Of a stretch of 48,872 nt of DNA, positions 17,230-24,889 are shown in pieces. Position 1 is the stretch's first letter. Each line of letters opens with the position of its first letter. The DNA comes from Methylotenera_A sp046594885. Lineage in GTDB: Bacteria; Pseudomonadota; Gammaproteobacteria; Burkholderiales; Methylophilaceae. The notes beneath the pieces were generated by a model. The model made no database searches, had not been told where the DNA came from, and was given only the letters and a program-made list of their open reading frames with translations. The stretch is from assembly GCA_046594885.1 (NCBI GenBank), contig JBKJRD010000073.1, positions 1-48,872 of the forward strand. The letters run 5' to 3'. The position numbers and the translations under genes are program-made.

Positions 17230-18645
17230 CTAAAAAGTATAGTGCGCAGTTAACCAGATAATTTGTTTATCACCTTTACGTGCGGCACTGATTCTGCTGC
17301 CATACACATCTTGCTCATTGAATTTGGCGTATTCAAATTTGGTGACTAAATTTTTATTCACTGGGTAAGCCAGGCGTGCGTTAAATTCTGTGCCGTACTG
17401 GTCGCCCAGTTTTCCAATTGACTGAAATTTTTCATCTGAACGAAATGTATGGTAAGCCGCATACACGCTGACTTTTTCAATTTTTCCAGTGACGGTTAAA
17501 AAGGTGTCTTCAAGGCCTTGGCGCGGCGTGGTTAAGAAAACATCTGCCCAGCCTTGAAACAGGTGATTGGTGCCCAGCGGCGTTTGAAAGCCATATTTAC
17601 CGTCATTGCTAGATAATTTTTCGCGATCTAAGCGTACTGTCCAACCCGCGTATGATGCACCGCCACCTAATTTGTAATAATGCGCATCAATCTCTGGGCT
17701 GCCACCTGCGTAATCGGTTTGTTTGGCGAATTCTGCGGTGTAAACACCTTTCCAATCGGGGTTAATCGCGTGCGCGCCGTCTAAACGCACGCCTATGGTT
17801 TTATTACTTTGGTCGGTAGTAAATGCTTTGTTCACATCCTGACTGCCACCCAAACCGTTACCACCTTGCGCGGCAGTACCAGCTGCCAGCGGATTACCAA
17901 GGTTTTGACTTAGATTTTCCACATCTAAAAAATAACCGTAACCCACCAATGATTCGCTAGGCGAAATACGATATTTAGCGTTGAGTAAATCGATATTGCC
18001 TTGACGTAATTGGGTGTTGATTTGGCGCACTTGCGCAAAATGGCTGGCAAAAATTTCCGTATTAGGCAGCGATTTATTTAGTACCGAAATCCCATCGAAC
18101 ACTTGGGTATTGAGGCGGAAAGCGATATCTCCCACAAAGCGCACATTGTCTAGATTAACCACCTGACGCCCTAATCGCACATTGGTGTTTTTAATGCCCG
18201 TCCAGTCCACAAAAAGCTGATTAATATCGGTAAAACTAGGGTCGACGATATTGGGGTAGTTTCCCTTGCCTGATTCGCTCACATTGCCACGCCTATCGTT
18301 GTGATTGTCGTTAAATTGATGCACATCGGTGATTTGCGCGGTAAAACTCAAATTTTTGTAAGGTGCAGTTTGCCAGCCCACCAAGCTGCGCAAAAATATA
18401 CCGTTAGCAGTATCCAGTTTATTGATGCCGTTTGCCTGAAAACCGTCTTGCTCCACCGTTTCGTAACGCAACAAAAAGCTAGTCAGCGTTTTGCCATCTT
18501 TCACCGCATCCATAAATGTATAAGGCGCATCCGCCGCTGGCAGTAGCACATCTTCCGCCATAACAAGCTGAGTATGTGCTGCACTTGTTGCTAATAATAG
18601 GCAAGTAGCAAAGCGCGATAGGGCGAAAGTTGGACGTGTTTTCAT
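17230..18645 (-). CDS. Alginate-export-family outer-membrane porin
   Basis: A 471-residue outer-membrane beta-barrel. It has a signal peptide (about 1-30, ending VMA before EDV) and then the alginate_exp-type pattern: LLRYETVEQDGF, LRSLVGWQTAPYKNLSFTAQ, LFVDWTGIKNTNVRLGRQ, then alternating strands to the C-terminal WLTAHYTF with terminal Phe. In this setting, between the ABC nitrate transporter genes and nirB, it most likely serves as an anion (nitrate) channel rather than for alginate; that role is inference. AGGAT lies about eight bases before the ATG. It is followed by a 16-bp inverted repeat before nirB. Confidence 0.88.
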   Translation of the reverse strand: MKTRPTFALSRFATCLLLATSAAHTQLVMAEDVLLPAADAPYTFMDAVKDGKTLTSFLLRYETVEQDGFQANGINKLDTANGIFLRSLVGWQTAPYKNLSFTAQITDVHQFNDNHNDRRGNVSESGKGNYPNIVDPSFTDINQLFVDWTGIKNTNVRLGRQVVNLDNVRFVGDIAFRLNTQVFDGISVLNKSLPNTEIFASHFAQVRQINTQLRQGNIDLLNAKYRISPSESLVGYGYFLDVENLSQNLGNPLAAGTAAQGGNGLGGSQDVNKAFTTDQSNKTIGVRLDGAHAINPDWKGVYTAEFAKQTDYAGGSPEIDAHYYKLGGGASYAGWTVRLDREKLSSNDGKYGFQTPLGTNHLFQGWADVFLTTPRQGLEDTFLTVTGKIEKVSVYAAYHTFRSDEKFQSIGKLGDQYGTEFNARLAYPVNKNLVTKFEYAKFNEQDVYGSRISAARKGDKQIIWLTAHYTF

Positions 18646-18697
18646 GTGAAATCCTAAATAAATAAAAAATGAAGATAAATAAGGTGTTAAGTGCGTT

Positions 18698-19552
18698 TTA
18701 TGCTGCTTTTTTAGCGTGACGTTCGTATAAAAATTTCAATACTTCAGAGCGCAGGTGGTTGTATTGCACGTCTTCGGCAAGCGCTAAGCGTTGGCGCGGA
18801 TAAGGCAAATCAACCGCTAATATTTCGCCAATGCCAGCAGCTTGGTTTAAACTTGAGTTCCCGTTGGTCATCATCACAATGCGGTCTGAAAGCAATACCG
18901 CTTCATCGACATCATGCGTGACCATCACAGCGGTGGCACCCGATTTTTGCATAATGCGCATCAGCTCATCTTGCAAGCCCGCGCGGGTTAAGGCATCCAG
19001 CGCGCCAAACGGCTCATCTAGTAATAATACTTTCGGCTCCATGGCCAGCGCTCTGGCAATACCTACACGCTGTTTCATGCCGCCCGATATTTCATTGGGA
19101 CGCTTTTCCACTGCATGACCTAGGCCAACTAAATCTAAGGCTGCATATGTGCGCGACTCTTGCTGCACGACAGATTCACTACCAAACACGCGCTCTACGG
19201 CTAAATGCACATTTTCATAACAAGTTAGCCAAGGTAATAAAGAGTGGTTTTGAAATACCACCGCACGCTCAGGCCCAGGTGCGGCAATTTCGCGGCCTGC
19301 ACAAAACAAAAAACCGCTAGTGGGCGCAAGCAAGCCTGCGATTAAATTAAGCACGGTCGATTTGCCACAGCCAGAGTGCCCAATAATCGAAACAAATTCA
19401 CCTTGTTTAATGGTTAAGTTGATGTCTTTTAGCGCATTAAAACTGCCTTTTTTGGTGTTAAAGGTCATTTCAACATGCTCTAATTGCACATATTTCTCGC
19501 TGCTTTTATCTTTATTGTTTTTATCTTTGCTTGTTTTATCGGTAGCCAACAT
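18698..19552 (-). CDS. nrtD: Nitrate ABC transporter ATP-binding protein
   Basis: ATPase of the high-affinity nitrate/nitrite importer, 284 residues, acting at the inner membrane with NrtB. It has Walker A GHSGCGKST (58-66), signature ISGGMKQRVGIARA, Walker B VLLLDEPFGALD and H-loop VMVTHDVDEA. The N-terminus carries about 20 lysine- and aspartate-rich residues (KTSKDKNNKDKSSEK) not typical of the family. It lacks the extra NrtA-like domain of cyanobacterial NrtC, so it is NrtD-type. GGA precedes the ATG by seven bases; about 24 bases separate it from nrtB. Confidence 0.93.
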   Translation of the reverse strand: MLATDKTSKDKNNKDKSSEKYVQLEHVEMTFNTKKGSFNALKDINLTIKQGEFVSIIGHSGCGKSTVLNLIAGLLAPTSGFLFCAGREIAAPGPERAVVFQNHSLLPWLTCYENVHLAVERVFGSESVVQQESRTYAALDLVGLGHAVEKRPNEISGGMKQRVGIARALAMEPKVLLLDEPFGALDALTRAGLQDELMRIMQKSGATAVMVTHDVDEAVLLSDRIVMMTNGNSSLNQAAGIGEILAVDLPYPRQRLALAEDVQYNHLRSEVLKFLYERHAKKAA

Positions 19553-19576
19553 AACGTATCCTTAAATATTCGTGAT

Positions 19577-20554
19577 TTATTCGTAACTGAAATGTTTTGC
19601 AATTTGCGTTAACATCAGCTCAAGCAGCAAGCCAACGATGCCGACGATGAAAATCGCAATAATGATGTGTTCCACATTCAAGTTATTCCATTCATCCCAC
19701 ACCCAAAAACCAATACCCACGCCGCCTGTCAGCATTTCTGCCGCCACAATCACTAACCATGCCACGCCAATAGACAAACGCACACCTGTCATCATGTACG
19801 GCAGTACGAACGGGAACAGAATTTTAGTGACGATCTTCCATTCGCTTAAATTCAACACTTTGGCCACGTTCATATAATCTTGCGGTACTTTGCTCACACC
19901 AACCGCCGTGTTGATAATCATCGGCCAAACAGCAGAAATAAATATCACCCAGATTGCAGCAGGATTAGCGGCTTTGAAAACCAATAATCCAATCGGTAGC
20001 CAAGCCAGTGGTGATACAGGGCGCAGTAAGCTGATAATGGGCGCGCACATTTTATTGGCGAATTCAAAACGGCCGATGATGAATCCCATCGGAATGCCAA
20101 CTAACGCGGCCATGGCGAAACCGAGTGAAACACGTTGCAACGATGCCAAAATGTTCCAGCCGATACCCTGGTCATTCGGGCCGTTATCGTAAAAAGGGTC
20201 GCTGAATAACTCCACGGCGGATTGCCAAGTTTTTAGCGGACCTGGCAAGTTAGGTGATTGATGCGAAATCAACGTCCAGATGCCCACAAATAGCAGTAAA
20301 CCAAATATTGCAGGCAGCACTGCTGTTAAAAACTGTTCAATATTGAGCATTAAGTCTGATTTTGGCTTAGCTGGTTTTAGCAAAGGTTTCTTTGCTATGT
20401 TTGCTTCAAGCGCAATTTCTTTAGCTTCAATAGTTATAGAACTGGTGCTAGGCTCTTTGTGCGCATCTTCGGCAACTACAACGCTGGCTTTCATTGTCGT
20501 TTTTTCTCGCGGCAACTTGCTGATTAAGCTTTTGCTTAAGCGCATCGTATTCAT
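19577..20554 (-). CDS. nrtB: Nitrate ABC transporter permease
   Basis: Inner-membrane permease of the nitrate importer, 325 residues. About 75 polar, mostly Ala/Lys/Glu residues precede the first helix, longer than usual. The rest is a BPD-type permease with helices from about residue 80 on, and the coupling-loop EAA-like motif in VLNLSEWKIVTKILFPFVLPYMMTG. Features typical of NrtB/SsuC/TauC permeases include RPVSPLAWLPIGLL and WLVIVAAEMLTGGVGIGFW. GGAAA lies before the ATG. A GGTTAA-type hairpin lies between nrtA and nrtB. Confidence 0.93.
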   Translation of the reverse strand: MNTMRLSKSLISKLPREKTTMKASVVVAEDAHKEPSTSSITIEAKEIALEANIAKKPLLKPAKPKSDLMLNIEQFLTAVLPAIFGLLLFVGIWTLISHQSPNLPGPLKTWQSAVELFSDPFYDNGPNDQGIGWNILASLQRVSLGFAMAALVGIPMGFIIGRFEFANKMCAPIISLLRPVSPLAWLPIGLLVFKAANPAAIWVIFISAVWPMIINTAVGVSKVPQDYMNVAKVLNLSEWKIVTKILFPFVLPYMMTGVRLSIGVAWLVIVAAEMLTGGVGIGFWVWDEWNNLNVEHIIIAIFIVGIVGLLLELMLTQIAKHFSYE

Positions 20555-20609
20555 GATGTTTCCTTTCTGTATATCTATTTTGTGCTATTTAAAAATGCAT
20601 CGATATTAA

Positions 20610-20630
20610 GGGTTAACTATTGCTTAACCC
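20610..20630 (-). other. Intercistronic stem-loop between nrtA and nrtB
   Basis: Perfect 7-bp inverted repeat GGGTTAA/TTAACCC with a seven-base loop, placed just after the nrtA stop. No long U-run follows. Such hairpins often stabilise the 5' mRNA portion so that the binding protein is made in excess over the permease. The arm has the GGTTAA motif. Confidence 0.55.
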
Positions 20631-20647
20631 GTGTCGTCGCATTTGAC

Positions 20648-21949
20648 TTAAGCTTTAATTTTGAATCCTGCAGCATAGGCGGCGGGATTTTTGCCGTCCC
20701 AAACAATGCCGTCAATTAACTTGCTACTGCGCATGGTGTTTTTAGGCACAGGCACGCCAGCCATTGCTGCAGCCTCTGAGTACAATTTAATTTGATTGAC
20801 TTTAGTCGCCACTGCCAAATAATCTGGATCAGATTTCAACAGACCCCAGCGTTTATGTTGCGTTAAGAACCACATGCCGTCTGATAGGTAGGGGAAATTC
20901 ACTTCGCCGTCATTGTAGAATTTCATGAAATTTGGGTCTTTCCACTTTTTGCCGATACCATTGTCATAATTGCCAATAAAGCGGCCACCAATCACATCTT
21001 CTGGCGCGTTCACATAAGCTTTTCCAGAAATTAATTTGGCCACTTTGGCACGGTTTTCAGTTGCATCAATATAACGACAGGCTTCTAACACAGCGGCAAT
21101 CATTGCGCGTGCGGTGTTAGGATTTTTGGCAATAAATTCAGCCGTGGTACCCAATACTTTTTCGGGGTGATTTACCCATATATCTTGTGAAGTGGCAACA
21201 CTGAATCCAACGTTATCTGCGATCGCGCGTGCATTCCAAGGCTCGCCCACACAGTAACCATCCATATTGCCAATACGCATATTGGCCACCATTTGCGGTG
21301 GCGGCACCACAATATTCTTAACATCTTTGATTGGGTCGATATCATTCGCTGCCAGCCAATAATTCAGCCACATAGCATGGGTGCCAGTAGGGAAGGTTTG
21401 TGCAAACGTGTAATCACGGTTTTCGTTATCAATTAAACGTTTTAAACTGCGGCCATCTTTTACGCCTTTGTCTTTGAGTTGGTTAGAAAGCGTGATGCCT
21501 TGGCCATTGTTGTTAAGGGCCATGAGCACCGCCATGTCTTTTTGCTGGCCGCCAATGCCAAGCTGAGAGCCGTACATCATGCCGTACAATACATGCGCGC
21601 CTTGCAATTCACCATTGATGAGTTTATCGCGAACCCCTGCCCATGATGCTTCTTTAGACGGCGTAATCTTAATACCGTACTTTTTATCAAAACCCATTTG
21701 CGCGGCGACCACAATTGGCGCGCAATCGGTCAGTGGAATAAAGCCAATTTTCACTTCAGTCATTTCTGGTGCATCAGAACCTGCTGCATATGCCATGTTT
21801 TTAATGCTCGCTGGCATCAGGTTTAAAGCGGCTGCGGCACCAAAAGCGCCGGCTATACTTTGTCTAAAAAACTGGCGACGGCTGGCATCTACTGAGCCTG
21901 TTGTATCAATCGCGCTACTGGCTGTGGTGGTTTTGGTTTTGTCTTGCAT
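20648..21949 (-). CDS. nrtA: Nitrate ABC transporter substrate-binding protein (Tat signal)
   Basis: Extracytoplasmic nitrate-binding protein of the NrtABCD type, about 433 residues. A twin-arginine signal is visible (SRRQFFRQS at about 23-31, then a hydrophobic stretch and AYAAGS), so the folded protein would be exported by Tat. The mature part starts with VKIGFIPLTDCAPIVVAAQMG and has LIDNENRDYTFAQTFPTGTHAMWLNYWL and GYCVGEPWNARA, typical of NrtA. The frame is open to a GTG at 21976, but AAGGA just upstream of ATG-ATG makes 21949 (or 21952) the likely start. Its leader carries an ANTAR-type motif and terminator, pointing to NasT control. Confidence 0.94.
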   Translation of the reverse strand: MQDKTKTTTASSAIDTTGSVDASRRQFFRQSIAGAFGAAAALNLMPASIKNMAYAAGSDAPEMTEVKIGFIPLTDCAPIVVAAQMGFDKKYGIKITPSKEASWAGVRDKLINGELQGAHVLYGMMYGSQLGIGGQQKDMAVLMALNNNGQGITLSNQLKDKGVKDGRSLKRLIDNENRDYTFAQTFPTGTHAMWLNYWLAANDIDPIKDVKNIVVPPPQMVANMRIGNMDGYCVGEPWNARAIADNVGFSVATSQDIWVNHPEKVLGTTAEFIAKNPNTARAMIAAVLEACRYIDATENRAKVAKLISGKAYVNAPEDVIGGRFIGNYDNGIGKKWKDPNFMKFYNDGEVNFPYLSDGMWFLTQHKRWGLLKSDPDYLAVATKVNQIKLYSEAAAMAGVPVPKNTMRSSKLIDGIVWDGKNPAAYAAGFKIKA

Positions 21950-22006
21950 CATTTTTCCTTCATTCAAAGTGTTCACTGTAAAAGTAAACTACAAAGTTTT
22001 ACCCAT

Positions 22007-22052
22007 AAAAAAGCGTCTTAACAACGAGGGATTAACCTCATTACTAAGACGC
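22007..22052 (-). terminator. Leader terminator upstream of nrtA (antitermination target)
   Basis: On the minus strand GCGTCTTA (from 22052) pairs perfectly with TAAGACGC (to 22013), enclosing an inner GAGG/CCTC stem, and six T follow (22007-22012). It ends about 57 bases before the nrtA start, so it is an attenuator inside the leader rather than an end-of-operon terminator. Confidence 0.9.
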
Positions 22053-22076
22053 CTTTGTCTTTAATTACAATAGTGA

Positions 22077-22124
22077 TGCCAGCTTTGGCACAGTGATTAC
22101 CGCCTTGCAAGCCCATCGTTGAGC
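22077..22124 (-). promoter_or_regulatory. Two-hairpin ANTAR-type RNA motif (NasT target)
   Basis: On the minus strand two short stems each carry a six-base loop. P1 is GCTC-AACGAT-GGGC (22111-22124, one G-U pair, extendable by A-T) and P2 is TGCC-AAAGCT-GGCA (22077-22090). Both loops have A at position 1 and G at position 4, the hallmark of ANTAR-binding tandem hexaloop RNAs. The pair lies between nasT and nrtA, 25 bases before a strong intrinsic terminator, and nasT encodes an ANTAR protein. Function is inferred. Confidence 0.85.
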
Positions 22125-22147
22125 TGCAGGCTTAATACTTAACACAT

Positions 22148-22726
22148 TTAAACGATTAACATTTTCGCGGCTTCAATCAGTTGCTGTGATAAATCTGCTA
22201 ATTTCATGTTCTTTTTCATCGCCATATTGCGCAATAAGCTATACGCTTCTTCTTCGTCAATTTGGCGTTGTCGCATCATCAAGCCTTTTGCACGCTCAAT
22301 CACTTTGCGCTCATCCAGCTTTAAATTCGCCATGCTGAGCTCAGCACGTAAACTTTTAAACTCTTCAAATCTTGCTACAGCGGCATCTATCACTGGTATT
22401 ATCCTTTCACTTGGAATATCGCCCACTACATAAGCGCTTACGCCAGCTTGTGTGGCGATTTTAATTTTCTCTTTATCACCATCATGCGTAAACATCACCA
22501 CTGGCCTTACATCGTGCATGCTTAATACACAAATATTTTCTAATGTATCGCGGCTTGGAGACTCCGTATCAATAATCACGATATCTGGCTTTATTTCGCA
22601 GCATTTTGCCTCTAAATTGATGGTATCTTCAATATGTGCCACTACCTCAAACCCATTATCTATCAAAGATTGTTTTAGTGGCTTGCTGCGTTTCAAGTCG
22701 TTATCAATAATCATCACTTTTAACAT
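22148..22726 (-). CDS. nasT: Nitrate-responsive ANTAR antiterminator
   Basis: RNA-binding antitermination regulator, 192 residues. The N-terminal receiver-like domain (MIIDND at 5-10, Asp53 in IVIIDTESP) is followed by a short coiled linker and the ANTAR domain at about 132-190 with VIERAKGLMMRQ, EEEAYSLLRNMAM and the closing hydrophobic helix. Known NasT proteins are held inactive by the nitrate sensor NasS; no nasS is present here. It is the first gene of the nitrate region, 171 bases before the GTG-extended nrtA frame, with the ANTAR RNA motif between. A sigma-54-like promoter ends so close to the ATG that the mRNA may be leaderless. Confidence 0.95.
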   Translation of the reverse strand: MLKVMIIDNDLKRSKPLKQSLIDNGFEVVAHIEDTINLEAKCCEIKPDIVIIDTESPSRDTLENICVLSMHDVRPVVMFTHDGDKEKIKIATQAGVSAYVVGDIPSERIIPVIDAAVARFEEFKSLRAELSMANLKLDERKVIERAKGLMMRQRQIDEEEAYSLLRNMAMKKNMKLADLSQQLIEAAKMLIV

Positions 22727-22738
22727 AGATAAGCATTA

Positions 22739-22753
22739 GCAAGCGCTGTGCCA
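22739..22753 (-). promoter_or_regulatory. Sigma-54 promoter upstream of nasT
   Basis: On the minus strand TGGCAC-AGCGC-TTGC is an exact match to the -24/-12 consensus TGGCAC-N5-TTGC. The predicted start is near 22727, one base before the nasT ATG. It indicates RpoN-dependent transcription of the nitrate region. Confidence 0.75.
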
Positions 22754-22837
22754 CATCGTCAATTTATTTTAAGTGTCTGATTTTATTGAATGTAATGAGA
22801 ATTTTAATGTGATTAATGTTAATAATGCATAGATAAA

Positions 22838-22854
22838 TGCACAAATTAAGTGCG
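22838..22854. promoter_or_regulatory. NtrC-like enhancer site upstream of nasT
   Basis: TGCACA-AATTA-AGTGCG matches 9 of 12 positions of TGCACC-N5-GGTGCA and keeps the GCAC/GTGC core with correct spacing. It is centred about 119 bases upstream of the predicted sigma-54 start. Further half-site sequence (GAATGCACCGTGC) adjoins it. Confidence 0.5.
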
Positions 22855-22918
22855 AATGCACCGTGCTAAAAAATGAGGATTGGTGTAAATGACATGCTGC
22901 AGATAGCAGCAGCAGTCA

Positions 22919-24715
22919 TTAGGCTAATTGCAATTTAGCCAGACGCGCATACAGCCCATCTTGTTCGCGCAATTGCGCTGGGCTACCCGTTTCAACAATA
23001 CGGCCGTTTTCTAGCACAATAATGCGATTGGCTTTTTGCACCGTGCTTAAACGGTGGGCAATAATCAAAGTGGTGCGGCCTTGCATAGCAGCACTTAAAC
23101 CTTGCTGTACTAAAATTTCGCTTTCTGCATCTAGCGCGCTGGTCGCTTCATCTAATAATAAAATCGGTGCGTCTTTTAAAATCGCGCGCGCAATGGCGAT
23201 GCGCTGGCGTTGGCCGCCCGATAAACGGGTACCGCGTTCACCCAAAAAGGTTTGATAAGCATCGGGCAATTTTTGGATAAATTCATCTACCTGCGCTGCT
23301 TTGGCCGCCTTAATCACTTCAGCGTCAGTGGCACTTGGCTTGCCATAACGAATATTCTCTAAAACATTGGCAGAAAAAATCACCGCATCTTGCGGTACTA
23401 TTCCTATGCTGTCGCGTAAGCTTTTTAAGCTGAGCGAATGGATTGCTTGGCCGTTAATGGTAATTTCGCCCGATGTTGGCTCATAAAAGCGTAACAAACA
23501 TTGGAATAGGGTGGTTTTTCCTGCGCCAGATGGGCCAACCAGCGCCACTGTTTCGCCAGCAGAAATCGTTAAATGAATGCCATCTAAAGCGGCAATTTGT
23601 GGCCGTGATGGATAATGAAAAACCAAGTTGTTAAATTCAATTTTTGCCTGTGTTGGATTGGTTAAGTTTTTGGCGTTGACGGGCTCTGTAATGGCGACAT
23701 CAGCATGCAGCAACTCTAATAAACGTTCAGTCGCACCTGCTGCGCGCATCACTTCGCCCCACACTTCTGCCATGGTGCCCACTGCGCCAGCCACCATCAA
23801 GGCATACAACACAAATGAAGCCAGTTCGCCACCTGTCATGCTGCCTGCGCTCACTTGTCGGGCGCCAATCCATAGCACAAAAATAATGGTGCCTAAAATG
23901 GCTGTCACCATTAATAAGGTTAAACCAGCGCGCACTTTAACGCGTTTTAAGGCAGTGTTAAAGCTAATATTGGCACTTTGCGTAAAGCGTGAAATCTCTG
24001 CCAATTCTTGTGTGTATGATTGCACGGTTGGCATGGCGTTGAGTATTTCACCCGCCATGGCAGAACTATCCGCAATGCGGTCTTGCGATTCGCGCGAGAG
24101 TTTCTTCACTTTGCGGCCAATTAAAATAATCGGCAAGATTAACAATAGCATTAAGCCAATATTGAGTGAGAATAGGTATAGATTGGTCACAGCCAGCATA
24201 ATCATGCCGCCAGTAAACTGAAATAAACTGCGTAAACCCATGGAAATCGAGCTGCCAACTACGGTTTGAATCAGTGTGGTGTCGCCGGTTAAACGCGATA
24301 ATACTTCGCCCGTCTGCGTGGTTTCAAAAAATTGCGGGCTTTGCGTCATGACGCGTGCATAAACTACGCTACGTAAATCGGCGGTAGCGCGTTCACCCAC
24401 CCATGAAATTTGGTAGTAACGCATGGAAATCATCAGCGCCCAAAAGCCAGCCAGCAAAAACATGACCAAAAAATGGCCATTTAAACTTAAACTTCCCAAT
24501 AAACTATTGGTGGGTTTGGCGGCGCTGGCATCACTAATAAAGCCAAAATCAATTAAATCGCGAAAGGCCAGTGGCACCAATAGCAATGTCGCCGAACCTA
24601 AACATAGCAACAAAAATGCAACAAAAACGCGTGTGCGATAAGGCTTTAAAAAAGGCCATAAATTGGCCAACGGCGATAGTTTTTTGGATGCGGTTTTGCT
24701 GGCATTATTTTGCAT
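22919..24715 (-). CDS. ABC exporter, MsbA-like (fused permease and ATPase)
   Basis: Half-transporter of the type IV exporter class, 598 residues, functioning as a homodimer in the inner membrane. About six membrane helices lie in residues 25-310, followed by the ATPase domain: Walker A GPSGAGKTT near residue 393, Q-loop IVPQDAVIF, signature LSGGQRQRIAIARA, Walker B ILLLDEATSALD and H-loop IIAHRLS. It resembles the MsbA-related subgroup (TIGR02204) rather than bona fide MsbA, so the substrate (lipid or drug) cannot be fixed. It lies upstream of the nitrate region on the same strand, but the strong nasT promoter between them suggests separate regulation. Confidence 0.9.
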   Translation of the reverse strand: MQNNASKTASKKLSPLANLWPFLKPYRTRVFVAFLLLCLGSATLLLVPLAFRDLIDFGFISDASAAKPTNSLLGSLSLNGHFLVMFLLAGFWALMISMRYYQISWVGERATADLRSVVYARVMTQSPQFFETTQTGEVLSRLTGDTTLIQTVVGSSISMGLRSLFQFTGGMIMLAVTNLYLFSLNIGLMLLLILPIILIGRKVKKLSRESQDRIADSSAMAGEILNAMPTVQSYTQELAEISRFTQSANISFNTALKRVKVRAGLTLLMVTAILGTIIFVLWIGARQVSAGSMTGGELASFVLYALMVAGAVGTMAEVWGEVMRAAGATERLLELLHADVAITEPVNAKNLTNPTQAKIEFNNLVFHYPSRPQIAALDGIHLTISAGETVALVGPSGAGKTTLFQCLLRFYEPTSGEITINGQAIHSLSLKSLRDSIGIVPQDAVIFSANVLENIRYGKPSATDAEVIKAAKAAQVDEFIQKLPDAYQTFLGERGTRLSGGQRQRIAIARAILKDAPILLLDEATSALDAESEILVQQGLSAAMQGRTTLIIAHRLSTVQKANRIIVLENGRIVETGSPAQLREQDGLYARLAKLQLA

Positions 24716-24889
24716 AGGGTTTTAGTTTAAATATGAAGACATTTAGAGTGTTAAGTGTAGCACTCAGCTTGGGGATTAAGCTGCCTAGTTAGCTGACTTT
24801 GTATGAGCGCACTAGTTTCAACACGCGAGAGTGATTTATACTAAACACCATTATTTTGTTTAATTATTGACTTGGAAATGCTATTTGCA

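Noticed and set aside
22893..22911. TGCTGC-AGATA-GCAGCA hairpin after the ABC exporter as a terminator
   Set aside because: The 6-bp stem is not followed by a U-run; termination is possible but not supported.
23628..24221. 197-codon plus-strand frame opposite the ABC exporter
   Set aside because: The antisense frame has no ribosome binding site or family features, and the opposite strand encodes a clear ABC transporter.
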